A model generated the notes under the pieces. It ran no database searches and was not told where the DNA came from. It worked only from the letters and a program-made list of their open reading frames with translations. From Monarcha castaneiventris obscurior (Eukaryota; Chordata; Aves; Passeriformes; Monarchidae), in contig JAMPIT010000890.1 in NCBI GenBank assembly GCA_026261815.1, positions 10,694,001 through 10,758,000 on the forward strand: a stretch of DNA of 64,000 bases, given 5' to 3'. The position numbers and the translations under genes are program-made. Below are positions 13,580 to 26,800 of the stretch, piece after piece. Position 1 is the stretch's first letter. The number at the start of each line of letters is the position of its first letter.

Positions 13580-13900
13580 CCTCCTAAATGGTTAATGCTT
13601 GGCTAAAATGTAAGCATCTAAAAACAGGATATTACAGCAGAAAACCGGATAAGTGCAGTAACAGTAGGAGCTGCAAGGCCCTTCCCAGCTGTCCCCTCTC
13701 AAAGCAAGTAGAGATAACATCTCAGTGCATTCGTGTCTAGTTAAAACCCTGCACAAGCAAATCGATAAATTTAATGCAGATTTCTGACTTGTGGCAACTT
13801 TTGTTTGAGATTACCAGTGCTACAAAAGTTGACACAGACGTTCAGAACTGTTGCGGAAAGAGTGCTTCTCGAAGGAATTTGCATCAATACCACAAAAACA
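13580..13900. promoter_or_regulatory. Possible conserved non-coding element with octamer motif
   Basis: Non-repetitive sequence with enhancer-like texture, containing a perfect POU octamer in reverse orientation (ATTTGCAT, 13877-13884) and AT-rich cores around 13760-13780. No reading frame fits. Conservation is inferred from appearance only; a cross-species alignment would decide it. Confidence 0.2.
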
Positions 13901-13907
13901 GCATTTC

Positions 13908-13923
13908 CCTCCCTCCCTCCCCA
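13908..13923. repeat. Short (CCCT)n tract
   Basis: CCCTCCCTCCCTCCCC simple sequence, about four units. Confidence 0.8.
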
Positions 13924-16900
13924 CAAAACAGGGAACAGCCATGATGGTACAGAGTGACTCCAGGAATGATGTGCCACCTCCTTTCCCACTTGCATTTTTC
14001 TGGCCAACTGGTGGGCTCACCTTCGCTGCACCCTGCAAGGCAGAAGGTAAACATGCATCCCAAGAGGGGACCAGCCAAGGAGTGAGATGACAAGAAGTGA
14101 CAATTTCTGCCTTCATTCCCTTCCACACCATTCATTTGTGAATGGAGGAGGAGGGACCACATCTGCCACTGGTCTGTGCAGATGGCCCTGCCTGGGTGAG
14201 CAGATTCACACCCGAGATGAAACCAGCCCAATATTCGCACAGTTGTGGAGTCAGGGACACAGCAGCTTTAACTCAAAAAAGTTCTAATTGTCTGTTCCCT
14301 CTGTGCAATGATGCATATAGGAAAATGAAGGGGATTGTGTTTCTCCCCGACTCCTTTCCTACCCTGAAAGGTGAGAGGCAATCTCATTTTCTGCCTTGAC
14401 ATCTTTCTGGACAGCAAGTTGTTTACTTACACGTGTTTAGAGCCAGAGACTCCTATGGTGGCATAGGAACTGCTGGGATGGCAGTGGATGGGAAAATATA
14501 AATGCCACACCAAAACTAAACTTTTTCTCCAGCAAAATTTTTATTTTTTGTGGCTCAAGTCATGTTGGCTTTTACTGTTGAAATCTGTTTGTGTGTTCAT
14601 AATGTCACCACAAGAAAGGGAGAAAATTTGTCATTCTCTAGAAATTTAATCTTTCCATGAGAATTCCTGAAGTTCCTCTCTTTATTAGATTTCCATTCAA
14701 CTTTGTGTTTTGTTTTGTTTGAATGTAGACGTGCCTAGAGCTATAAAGCAAGAGGCTGATCTGCTTTTCCATTGCATTCAGCTGCTTCTCTGCCAAATCT
14801 CATCATGTCCCGAGTCATGCACTCTTCTTCCCTGCTTTAAAAGAAGGAATCTGTGTTTCCCAGAAGAGTCATGAAAAGTGGGGAACCGCTATAATAAGCC
14901 ACATTTCTTCCTGAAAGGGAGAAGTAGCAGAGAAGGGAAGAAGGAAAAATGCTGATGTAGGATGTGTTCATCCCATTAGCCTGGCAACAAAACACACTGG
15001 AAGGCAACAGTGCTTTCGGCATTAAACACACTGGAAGTCCGTATGTCAACAAAACAAAACAAAAATGCATCTGTGATGGGGAAATTTCACCTTCACTTGA
15101 TGTATGAAATTTTGCCAGTGCCACCACTAGGGAAATAAATCCTGCAATATCCATTTTATGTGAGGCTCTATTTACCATAACATGATAGATTTGTTCTGGA
15201 AAATTTTTTGTCAATATATCCTTTGTTAGGCATTACCTTCATCTCCTAGCAACAGTGTGGGGAAATCCATCAGAGACATGGAATTTAACTGCAAAATAGG
15301 ATGGCTCTCTGTAGCTTGTACTCTTTTGGAAACCTGCACTGGCATGCAGATACTCTTATGCACTTACACTGTTTATATCCACTGAGGGACTGACAAATCA
15401 AACTAGAGCATGGAAAACAGGAAAAAAAGAGAACAAAACAAAACAACCCCCTTTCTCTCATTAAAAACAAATTGACCAAGGCACATAAATACTGAAATAA
15501 GTGCTCTACCTGTTGGTCTTGAGAAGATTCTTTCACACCCGTACACAGTGCCCACACTTTGTGGGACATTGGATACATACACACACACCACATTTACAAT
15601 TTTTGTGCTGACACTTAAAATGTTTAAATGTCATCAAAACACGGTTTTTCCAGCCTCAGAGATTTGTGGTGTAATTTTCCTAAAGGTACAACAGGAATAA
15701 TAAACCTCTTGCAAACAACACAGTCATTGAGCAGACGGGAACAGAAGATGGCAATACTCCTCAGGCTCCTGTGCATTTCAGGGCACGTACCAAACTCTGC
15801 TTTTCTTTTTCTTCCAGAGAGAACCTGTGCTCCATTTCAAGGAAGTTAAGGGTGAGCTAAAATGCTTTAAAAAGTCTCTAAGGGATCTCTTGCAGTTGAG
15901 CTCTGCAATACCCCTTTGATCTGCATGTCATCCTGCTGGCTGTTTTTCAAGGTTGGATTTGTCCCTCAGGCTGCTCCCAGGAGGTGGCTCCTCGCCTAGG
16001 GTGGAACTGACATTGCTGCAGCTCAGCCTCTGCCAGCACAGAAAAGAAAGGGATGGTACTGCAGCCTCGTGGCTTGTCTGTAGCATAAGGAAGTGGGAAT
16101 TCCCATGTCTGTGCCATTTCTGTCCCAGCCTGGCCACATCTGGAGCCTTGCAGTTGACAAAGCTCAGCCGTGTCTCGGGACACTCCTTGAGGGTATGAAC
16201 ATCTTGGTTTCATTGGTTACTTGGCTCCAGAAACACACAGGCTGCAAGAACAGGTCTAGGGTGTGGAAATACTTTGCAGAAGGGACATTGCCAGAGACTT
16301 TGGGGGAATAATTGAGAGGATTTCCTTTGCTCCCCAGTTCCCTGAGCACATTGCCACACACGGAAGCCTCCACATAAATAAGGGTGTCTCATCCTAGTAA
16401 TCCCTATGGGACAGCACTGCCTGAACCAGTCTGTCACCTACAAAAAGTTCTTAAGGACACAATTCACAGCCCAGTAAAGATCCCTGAAGTCTTTGTGGTT
16501 TTATACCCATACTCCATGAGAAACCTGATTTTATAAGTAAATTACACAATTTAATCTCCTACACTACCACAAAAGCAATTTGTTATTTGCCAACCAGATA
16601 AGAGGAATATTTCTGTGCCCTTTGCCACATCTTCATAAAGGGGACACTACAGTAGGAGATTGCCTTTATATGTGTATAATGTCTTACAGATTGGGAATAT
16701 TCCAACATACATTGTAGAGGGTTTTTTTAATAAAAGAAGATGTGGCCCAGAGGTACAGTCAAGCATTCTGAGGGACTGAGGTAATGTGCTGTTCTCAGAG
16801 ATCCTTATTAGTTCAGCTGGGGAGAGAGGAGGCAGCTGAGGGGACATCTCCACATGCCTGAGCCAGCCTGAGACTGAGGCTGCTCCTAGGAGGGCATTAA

Positions 16901-17887
16901 CAGCATCACCAGATCAAAAGGACTTTAACTACCCCTTACAGATGTGCAAGGGCTGTAGGGGAGGGTTAATTGGCAACAAGGCAGATAAATAGCTCCCAAT
17001 ACAAAACCAGCTATTCAGATATCTGCTGAACTCTAAAAAGGCAGCTGGGGAGGCAGGTGGGGGATAAAAAACCAGTTATGACAAAAGTCTGTGTTTCCAA
17101 GGGAAAAATAGCACCCAATTATTGGGTATTGCTGCTGTATGGGGGGAATCTGAGCAGTGACCCAAACTCTCTTTTGCCCATCTCTGGAATGAAAAGACTT
17201 TTGCTGCAAGGAAATGCCAAACCTCTGCTCACACTGCCTGACCCTCAAACATTGGTAGAAGACACAAGAACCATCCCAAGTAAAACTTCTCCTTTAAAAA
17301 GACATTTATATTGTTGTTTCTGACTTGGGCATAATGGTTTCAGTCAATGTGAATTTATTTCCATCTAAGCTGTGTTTGTTCTCGAACTTTTTGCTATTGA
17401 CTCGCACACATGTTCAGTATACAGAGCAAACACTTTGGTGTGAAACAACATCACACAAAATGACTCATCTGTACTCTGGTCCACAGCCATCCCACAGAGA
17501 GCTGGGGCTGTCAGTAACTCTGTCAATTGCAAACATAGCTAAAACCACTCAAAACCAGACAGTTATCTTGTATAACACCTTATGGAGAATCTGCCTTAAA
17601 CAAACACGAGCCATGTTAATGTATTTCCAGAAGAGCTAGAATAGAAAGATAGATCATTTGGTAAGGAAGAAGGTTTTGGACAAGTCCTGTCTACACTGAT
17701 GCATGTGAGCAATATGATCCTAAAAATAATTATAAATTAACCTTTGACTTACAGAAGAACCTGTCCTGGTTTCTATGGTGATGTGCAGCTATCATCAAGT
17801 GTTAGCTTCAAGTGTACAGGAAAAAATACATTTATTCATGCTGGGGAGTAGCACTAAATAAATTAACAGTGTTAACTCCAGGTATCC
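13924..17887. other. Unique non-coding sequence
   Basis: No gene, RNA or transposon is recognised in about 4 kb. Open frames are up to 125 codons and occur on both strands in the same places, as expected for chance. The purine tract begins at its right edge. Confidence 0.5.
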
Positions 17888-18690
17888 TGATGACACAGGC
17901 AGGTGAAAAGGGAAAGAAAGGGGTGGAGAGGGGCACAGGAAGGCAGGGAGCAGCAGAGAAGGTGGCGGAAAAGAAGGGAAGGGGAGTCGGGGGTATTGCC
18001 TATAATCACGATTTTGTAACACAGGGGAGAGCAGAGTGGAGAAGGTGAAAAAGGACAAAGAAGGGCAAAAAAGGGATGAGAGCAGTGTGTAGAGATGGAC
18101 AGGCAGTGACCAACGGGCCAAAAGGTGTGTAAAGGGGACAAAGGAGGGCAGGGAAAGTCAAGGAATGTCGAAAAAGGGCAGAACAGTGCAGAGCAGGGGT
18201 GAGTGCTGCAGAGAAGAGCCAGGAAGGGCCAAAGACTAGCAAAAGAGGGTGAAAAAGGAAGAGAAGAATGGCAGAAAGAAGAGTGGAGATGGGCAGAGGT
18301 TAAAGAAGGGCAGAGAAAACAACAGAAGTGCAGAGAAGGTCAGAGAAGTTCAAAGAATGTCAGAGATCAGAGAGAGCTGGGCAGATGGAACAGAACAGTG
18401 AAGAAAAGGGGTGGAGATGAAGGAGCAAGAAGGACAAAGGATCAGGAAAAAAGAGAAGGTCAGAGAAGGCTGAAGAAGGGCAGAGATGGGCAGGCAGAGA
18501 GGGGAGAATAGGAGAGAAGATGGGAGGAGAAGAAAAACAAATGAGAAGGGCAGAGACAGGAGGCAGGCAGAGAAGGAGGGCAGAGGAGAAGGAAAGGCAA
18601 AGGAAATGGGCAGAGACAGACAGATGGAGAGGGGTGGAATGGAGACTGAGAAAGCTAAAGAAGGGCAAAGGAGAAGGGTGACTCAAAGTG
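17888..18690 (+). repeat. Long polypurine tract with degenerate 10-bp periodicity
   Basis: For about 800 bases the plus strand is roughly 85% A+G, estimated by eye on several lines, and the minus strand is correspondingly pyrimidine-rich. Many copies of a GGGCAGAGAA-like motif occur. Between about 18331 and 18370 there is a clear 10-base period of CAGAGAAGKT. Stop codons are rare in such sequence, which explains the 70-110-codon frames on both strands; none is protein-like. This is a degenerate minisatellite or low-complexity purine mirror tract. Such tracts can adopt triplex (H-DNA) structure and impede polymerases, but that is a property of the class, not something seen here. Confidence 0.85.
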
Positions 18691-21600
18691 AAGAACTCTG
18701 AAAGATTGTAAATCCACTATACCAATATTGGCACTAAGGGTGGACTAAGGAAATTCATCCTGTGATTGATCAGAGTTGCTTCAGGATCCACGATAAGCAG
18801 AGTGAACCTAATTTCCCTCAATAATATACACACACACCCCTATATCTAAATCTTTATCTATATGCATTTTTCAGTCTGAATGGGAAATGTGGGAGTTTTG
18901 CTCTCCACTTTCCCTACCCCATTCCTTCTGATCTGCAAACAGAAAATTCAAATTCTACTCAGCCCTGTCACTGCAAACAATTTCCAAACCATCTGCTATC
19001 TAATAAAACAACTCGTCTAGACAAACCCCAAGCCAGCCAACAAATCTGATATTGTACTTGAAGTCATCATAAGTATTAACAACCTGCCATTGCTAACCTG
19101 TCAAACTTCTTCACTGGGAAAAGGACTCACATTTACAATCTCACGCACAAGGACTGAAAATGGGAAAAAATTTTCCATTGTTAGGTACAGGAAAGCTGCT
19201 TAGAAGATGGAACAGGATCCAGTCAGCCCAGCCTGAGCACTGTTTACATCCACACCGTCCATGCCTGCAAAAGCAGCGAGTGGAGAGAAGTGGGTGCTTT
19301 TGAAGGGACCCGTCTGCTCACACTGGAGCTCCTGAAGCAGGTTTGGTGTTAGTCAGTCACGTCGCTGGGGGCCCACCAGCCTTGCCTCCAATAAGAGGGA
19401 GAGCCCAGAGTATTCAGGATTTGCTAGGAAACTGCTTTTGATTCTCTTCTTTTGAGACAGTGGAAACAGATCCCAGGTTTACTGACCTCACACTCACTTG
19501 TGAGAAATAGATTAAAAATACTGTCCATCTCCAATGATGTCCAATGACATAAAAAATTATCTTTGTGTGAGCTGAGAGGTTATCCTTCCTGTTCCTCCTG
19601 TGGCTTTCTTTTTCTCTCTGAGTTGACTTGGAAAGAAAGTTCTCATCTTGTCTTGATGGTAGAGCTTCTTACAGAGCACTGACCAAACCTGGCTCCAGTT
19701 GCTGAGCATTTCACTGTGCAATTCAGAGTCTAAGTCAGAGGGCTGCAGTCTTTCCAGGGAAGGGCCACAGGGGCAAGAGATAAGTTTAGTTCCAGCTGCT
19801 TAGAGAAGAGGTTTGGAAGCTCCGTTTTGTTTCGGGTTTGTTTGTTTGTTTTGGTTTTTTGGTCAGGAAACCAGGGAAATCAAGTTATGGAAGTATGTAA
19901 GCTGTTAAAAGGCTTTTCTGAATCTTATTTTATTCTGTTCAGAAAGAGTCAGTCAGGAGATAAAAAAGGCAAGAAATAAAAAGCATAGTGCTATAACATT
20001 TAGATGTGGATTACTTGACTGGAAGCTCTTATTCCCTAGTCTTTATCAGTTTGGTCCAATAGAGCTACATCCAAAAAGAAAATATCTGTGGTAGGGTTTG
20101 ACCCAACACCTTCTTTAAGGCTTCCATCACTCCGGCTGAGCAGCTACAGAAATTAAATTAATAAGAATTAGGCATCTATTTTCAGTGACAGCTTTTGCCT
20201 GGCCTACAGTGCTGGTGTCCCTCAGGATGCCATATTACCTCTGATCAATGGAACGGTGTTTAGATCTACCCAAGGTTTGCTCCAACATGCAAGCCCAAAA
20301 CTCCCTCTCACGCAGTGGCTGTGAAGGCAACAGGGAGGGTTTGTGAGAGGGAGAGGAGTTGGTTAAATCTCTTTTGGGTGCATTTGAGCTGAGCACTGGC
20401 TAAGTCCCATGGTATGCCCAGAAAGTGCCTGGCAATTTCAATGAGCGATCTACCACAAAAATGTCCTGGTACCAGCTGGGTGAGTTTTCTTCCCACAAGA
20501 GAGCAAAGAGGGATGTATTGAGTAGGGACTGGTACCCTCTGATATGGGAGCAGTGTGTGCCTGAGGAACACTCAGAAACACACGTGGGTCCTCCCCTGAA
20601 ACACAGCCAACCACTGACAAAAAATGATTATTCAGGGTGCAGACCACCAACTTCACCACTCTGAGAAATGTGTGATCTTCATTCTAAGTACTGAGCTGAG
20701 TTTGAGCTGCAGCTCTTCCCAGTGAAATTGAGCTTGATTTTGAGAAAAATCATGGTGAACTGGTAGACACAAATTGGGAACTGAGAAGCATATTTGGACA
20801 AGTGTAGTGGAGTGAGGAGTTGTTATCACCCTGAGCTATCACTCTAATGGGATGATAAAAGAAAGTTTATGATCCTCAGGAGTTAAAGGAGGAATCAGAC
20901 AGCTGTACTCACCAGCAGCATCTCCTCTGCAGTAGGCATGGATATGTTATGATGATGATGGATTGAGTCATTAGATGTTTTGAGATTTTTTTCATGATAT
21001 AACATTGCTGCTCCTTAAACCAAGCTTAGGTGAAGGAAAGGCACTTGGAAATGGAAAGAAAAAGAGCTAGAAATTAAATCTTGCTGGGTTTGGTAACAGG
21101 AATTAGAGTGAAACAATCGACTGTTCAGAAATGGATTCTGCAGTAGCTGGATGACAAATTGCAGGACATCCATGTCACCTTTAGCAGCACGGGCAACACT
21201 TAAAAATCTATTTAAATTCCAAGATTTATACCTATATTGATTAGGAATTACAATCAATTTAGCAGTTTCCTTGTAGTAAAGTGGAAGTAAACTGTTAATC
21301 TAAACTGTAGTTAAGTGTAATAAACACATCCAATTTTGATTGAACTGTTACCGATGTAAACTTATCATTATAATGTAATTTTAGTAGTAGCAAGAACTGT
21401 GGTACAAAGTTCTGGCCACATCTCAGTGATACTAAGATAATAGATGGAAGTGCAAAAAATATTGATCTTATGTGACTAATAGGCTGCCTAATACAGGGAG
21501 AAGGACTTACACATTGAAGAACTGAAGATTAAAAAAAAATTAATAGCAAACCTGAAGTGCTGCTTCAGTGCATGCTTGAAATATCACAAGATGTTGGAAA

Positions 21601-22346
21601 AGCTCATTTACAAATTAATATTCCTTTCATATTTATGAAGTATGAGAATCTAGGGTACTATATCTGGTATTGGTACATAGAACATTGTAATGATATAAAT
21701 TAGACATAACTATACTGTGAGGGTTATACACATATATGAATATAAAGTAAGAATGTAATTCTGTTTATAGAGAGCAAAAAAATATGTTTTTTCTTTCCTT
21801 TTTCACTTAACACCATAAATCATGTGTTTATGTCCTTCTATTTTTCCATTTGTAAGTTGGAGCTAATATTGCTGTGACATTTAAAAGGACTTCTGAGAAA
21901 AGAGTCATAAAAATAACAGAGAATTCAGCTATTGGAGCACTGATTACCATCTTAATTATGTATTTTTTCTCATTACATCTGATAGGATGGCAACGCTGTT
22001 TATTTTCCATCTGTGAAAGCTATGCCCAGTTCGAATTCAGATTTCTGCCCTGAGGGTAACTGTGGGAGAAACGCTTCCAGCCTCTACACCCAGCAAGTGA
22101 GAGGTGAGGGGACCCTTCCCCACTTGTAAATACTGATAAATGCTCTGCCAGGTTTCACAATGCCGGGTATGACCCAGCTGCAAGTCACTCAGCCACAGCA
22201 AGACAATAACTGTGCTCAGAGGAAGCCATCAAAGACTTCCAAAAGAAACCTGCTCTGAGATGAAAGAGGAAATTATTATGGTAATCAACTCCACTAAGAG
22301 AAAAGGAAAGCTGTTTCTCTTTGGGAAAATTTCCACCGTTGAAGAA
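18691..22346. other. Unique non-coding sequence
   Basis: About 3.6 kb with no recognised gene. A short (AC)n with TATATCTA-like sequence sits near 18825-18860, and TTTG-rich simple sequence lies at 19840-19860. 21300-21800 is notably AT-rich. Open frames do not exceed about 90 codons. Confidence 0.5.
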
Positions 22347-22390
22347 GGAGGGGGGGCGGGGGGAGAAGGAGAGGAGAGGAGGGAAGATGA
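22347..22390 (+). repeat. G-rich purine run, possible G-quadruplex
   Basis: A GGAGGGGGGGCGGGGGGAG core is followed by GGAGAGGAGAGGAGGGA. It contains at least four G-runs with short loops, enough for a G-quadruplex on the plus strand. No adjacent promoter is evident. Confidence 0.6.
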
Positions 22391-23477
22391 TAAGGTCTCA
22401 CACGTTCAATTGATTGTTCACATCTGACAAAAATAGCCCCAGCCTGCTCCCATTGTCCTGCAGCTGCTGGCTTCATCACACTCACTGTGCATTTCCTCAT
22501 GGCTGAGCAGAGCAGTTGCCCAGTTTCCTCTCCTTCATTTCCTAACCAGATCTGTGGTGAACTGTAGGAAAAGCCAGCAGCCCTTCAGAACAATGCCTTT
22601 CAAGTTTCCCTGGGTCCATCCATAAAGCCAGGCTACTGTCTTAGAGCAAAGCAAAGCAATTTCAGACAAGTCCCAGTGCAAGTACCCGGATCCTGTCCTG
22701 AATCAGGATCCTGTCACTTGCATATTTTTATTTTTTATTTCATTCCTGGGGCACATTTGAATTTATGTGGACTTCAAGCTTCCTCATAAAGTGACAGGAG
22801 AAGCTTCCTGCACTCGAGGCCAAAACATCTTGGGAAAAGAATGTGCACAAAGATGTGAACATTATGTTTAAAAGGTCTCCCTTCCCCCTATGTATTTAAC
22901 AGCCAGTGTTAAACCTCCAAGGAATCATTCCTATATATGGAAATGGGTTTCAGATATAGAGCAAGATGTGAGGGGTGTTCTTCCTCATTCCTTCAGTTGT
23001 CTTGGAGCCATTTAAACTGAAATATCAAATTCACCTGGTATGGCCAGATTGGTCACAAACCTGTTAAACCCTTGTGGAAATAAGCTATAGAAATCAAATT
23101 ATCATTCCCAAGAAAGGTATTTTTTGTGTACAGAAAGTAAACATCAGAGCATCATGACTGAACACCATAAGACTGAAAGGTTGAAATCATTCCTACAAAT
23201 ATTTTAGAGTCTATTAAACCCTCTTAAGCTGAATTTCTCTCTGCCTTTCATTCTATCCCCAGGAAATTAAGGAACACTTTTCTATAAAAAATTTACAGAG
23301 ACCAGTATTTTGCATCTGTACCCTCCTTCCAGAATGGATACCAAATGCAAGCTCATTTTCACACCATGTGACACTTCCTTTTCTTTAAGAAATGTTTTTT
23401 TCATTGAAGAGTTCCACTTACACAGAAATAACATCAGATGTTTCAAATAAAAGCAGCTGAGGGACAGATTTCCTCTT
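22391..23477. other. Unique non-coding sequence
   Basis: Nothing recognised apart from a short local direct repeat of GGATCCTGTC (near 22688 and 22708). Confidence 0.5.
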
Positions 23478-23845
23478 TCACAGAACCATAGAATGGTTTG
23501 GGTTGGAAGGGACCTTAAAGATCATCCAGTTCCCACCCCTCTGTCATGGGCAGGGACACCTTTTATTAGACCAGGTTGCTCAAGACCCCATCCAACCTGG
23601 CCATGAACTCTGCCGGGGATGGGGCACCTACAACTGCTCTGGGCAGCCTGTGCCAGTGTCTCACCACCCTTGCAGTAAAGAATTTCTTCCTAATGTCTAA
23701 TCTAAACCTAATCTCGCAGTTTGAATCCATTCCCCCTTGTCCTATCACTACATGCCCTTGTAAAAAGTCCCTCTCAACCTTTCCTGTAGGATTTCTGAAA
23801 GGACACCATGAGGTCACCCCAGAGTTTTCTCTTTTCCAGGCTTTC
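23478..23845 (-). mobile_element. CR1 LINE, 5'-truncated 3' end, minus strand
   Basis: The left edge is the complement of the avian CR1 terminus (ACAGAACCATAGAATGG). To its right come the reversed 3' UTR and the C-terminal ORF2 segment. The minus-strand frame 23566-23817 reads the standard tail, including DIRKKFFTARVVRHWHRLP and a following VDAPSP-like stretch, with few disruptions. About 370 bp remain of the element. It resembles the consensus more closely than the copy at 855-1133, suggesting a younger or less eroded insertion. It cannot retrotranspose on its own. Confidence 0.95.
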
Positions 23846-26800
23846 AGTCTGTGCTTTGTTGTTATTCTTTACTACTTGTCAATATCTTAAATGTTCTGGA
23901 TTAAGTCAACTTGAACAAAATCCTGTAGGTGAAACAGAATTAACTCGTGGTGAGAAGTGCTGGATAAAATGACCAGGCAGCTACAGACCAATCTCAAGGC
24001 TACTGTGAAGCTCCCTGCCCTGACATTTCATCAATAAATGGCCCTTCACGTGCAAATTTCTGACACCCAGGTGCAGGTGAGCCTTGCAGGCAGCTGAAGG
24101 AAAGAAGCTGCTTGGTAATAATTGTCAAAAGGGAAGAGCACCTGTAAAAGTACCCTCAGTGAAAAAATATTTTTCCATCCCAGCTCCTCCCTCGGGAATC
24201 TTCCTGGATGAGGGACTTGTTAGCCCTGAAAATCCAGCCAAACAGATAAGCTACACTTCGGTTCACCCTATTTGCTGCCAGATCTTCAGTCTCAAAAACA
24301 CTCAGTGCTCAACAATTCTTAATCCAAATGTCAGCCTTCTCTTTTTCCTCTGTTCAAATATTTTGCATAGCTTGGAGCAAGGAAAACCTTTGTAGGCAAT
24401 TTCAGAGCTGCTCACAAACCTTGTTGCAGACCTTTCCTGCTCACACTCAATCCTTGAAACATTTATTTGGACTCTTAAACAGGGGCTTAATGACACATCA
24501 AGCCTTTAAGAAAAATTGAGAGGGTGAATAAATGCTTTTCTGCATTTCAAATTAAAAAAAAAAAAAAACAACCAAGGGATAATATAATGACCAGTCTGTG
24601 AATTATCCATGACTGCAGGCAACACCTCACACAAAACTCATTCAAGTACCTGAAACCCACAAACTAATCAGGGTCTTAAAATTGCTCATAGCTCTATTCA
24701 GATCCTCTTTTTATTGTAGTTTGACCTAAATTCTCTAATAGTCACAAAAAAACCCCACCCATTTGACTGGAGAGAACATAAAATAAGCTCACTTCAAATG
24801 CTGCTACTAATGCTCTGGCATGGATTTTAGCAGCCTTTCTAATACCTTAGTTCAACATCACAGCAATGGAATCATTCAGCCTGTGTTAAGTCCCTTGAAT
24901 TTGTATTCCAAAGGAAAGATGAAATTAGGAAAAAGAAGAAAAAGCATTAATTAGATAACAACAGGAAAAAAACCCCAACAAAGCAATTACCCTATCTACC
25001 TCATCAGCTATATGGTTGTTTCAAACATGCAATACTTCATTAAGTTGAACTAAGAACACTAGAGATCAATTAATATTGATTAAACGTGAGAAAAAAAGAG
25101 AGATGACATTATATAAATGTCAGGTTCATTCCTACAGCATAAAAAGTGAACTGTGCTGTTTAGGCAAGGCATTTTCTTCTGAGTTTGTCTAAGCCTAGTT
25201 AAAGAAGGAAGCAAATTTGTTCAATAAACAATCCCTATTGATCTTGGGAGATGTAGATATAAGAGCAAAGAACAGGTGTGCAAATGGATGGGGACTGTGG
25301 TTATGTCCTGATGTGCACAGAGAAGTAATCCAGTCTTATCTCCTCGTAATCACTTCATTCTTGGATATTTCTTGGACTAAATTATGCATTTGTTGTCCCT
25401 AAAAATCTCTAAATCCTTACAGATATTTTTCATTACCATGGTAACTGTTTAGAGAGGAGCTGGTGATACAATCAGAGACAACCACCACTAGACAAACTAA
25501 ATCAATCATTGTTTTATTAGTTTTATTGGCTCCTCCATACTCACAGAGCTAAAATTGGAAAACAGAGTCTGCTTGCTCCCTGGCCTGAGGAAATTTGCAC
25601 CTCAAGATGGACAGGCTATGTCTAATGAGAGGAACAGGGCTTTATATCCCACCAAAACTGGTCACATCAGCTGCCTGAAAATATTTAGTCCTCCAACAGA
25701 GCACAATTTATTTGGTTTTCCTGCTACATCTTGCTCCTCAGGCATGCCAGGGTAAGCCTTCAGAGAGCTGTGCTTGAGATGCCCAGCTAACTCTGCCTGA
25801 GCTGAGCCAGGAACTGGAAGCAGGCTTTGTGCAGGGAGGGGTTCACATCTGGGCATGTGCACAGCTGCTGTATTTTAGCACCTCATGCTTATGCCTCCAT
25901 CAGGCTTAGGAAACTAAATAGGGGAGCTCCAGAATGAGTTTTGAGGAAGACATCCATTTTTCATGCTTACAGCTTTGCAATTACAAAACTCTTTGGAGAT
26001 CACAAATGTGGCTTTAAAATTTCTTAGGCTGACAGGAGATTTGAATGACACAATTCTAGTATATCCAAAATGCCTTCAAGCAAGAGTTACCACAAGCCCC
26101 CTTCATATTCCAAGACAAAACTGTAGCCCTGTCTGCTTTCTGACAGACCTGGGGGGGAAAAGCCCCATACTCAAAAGAGGCAGGCAGCTGCTGTTGTTCC
26201 TCACAGCCCTGAGAAGACAGCCTGGAAGCAAAAGTGATACCAGATATTAAAAACAAACATTTGTTTTTCCCAAGGACTACTCTGTGCAGTCTTTCTGTAA
26301 TATTTTCCATCAGAACCAAAACTTCGGCACGCTGACATCTGATTGTTCACTTCTTACTTTAATTCTCCCATTTGTTCCTTTCATTGCTTGCATATATGAG
26401 AGTTTTAAAATAATTTTGCAATTTTTAAACAGGATATCTCCTGATGTCTTACAGAGTACCACCATCCATGGATCAAAGTCTGAGAAACACCTTGAGGAGG
26501 ATTCCCTACTCTGGTATCTGTTTATTCATACCAAGATGAAAAGCACTTACCCTGTCCCAGATATCTAGGAGTCACGCATTGCAGTGCCTGAAGGCATTTA
26601 GGCTGTTTTTTGCTCGAGTTCTACAACCATCACAGAAGAGCTTTCAGCCCAAAAACCATGCCAGTATTACGTCTGCCACTCCCAGGAGCACCAGAACTTT
26701 ATCAGCCATATTTTGGAAGGAATAAGTATGTCTGACTGGATAACAGTTTGATGATGTTTTCAAATACTTTAAATGCATTAGGGAACCCTGCTACTGATAT

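Noticed and set aside
17888..18690. Open frames of 70-110 codons on both strands of the purine tract
   Set aside because: Low-complexity sequence with few stops; the Lys/Glu/Arg-rich and Ser/Leu/Pro-rich frames are artefacts of composition.
22028..22040. Second B-box-like GTTCGAATTC
   Set aside because: Same reason: no cloverleaf is possible.
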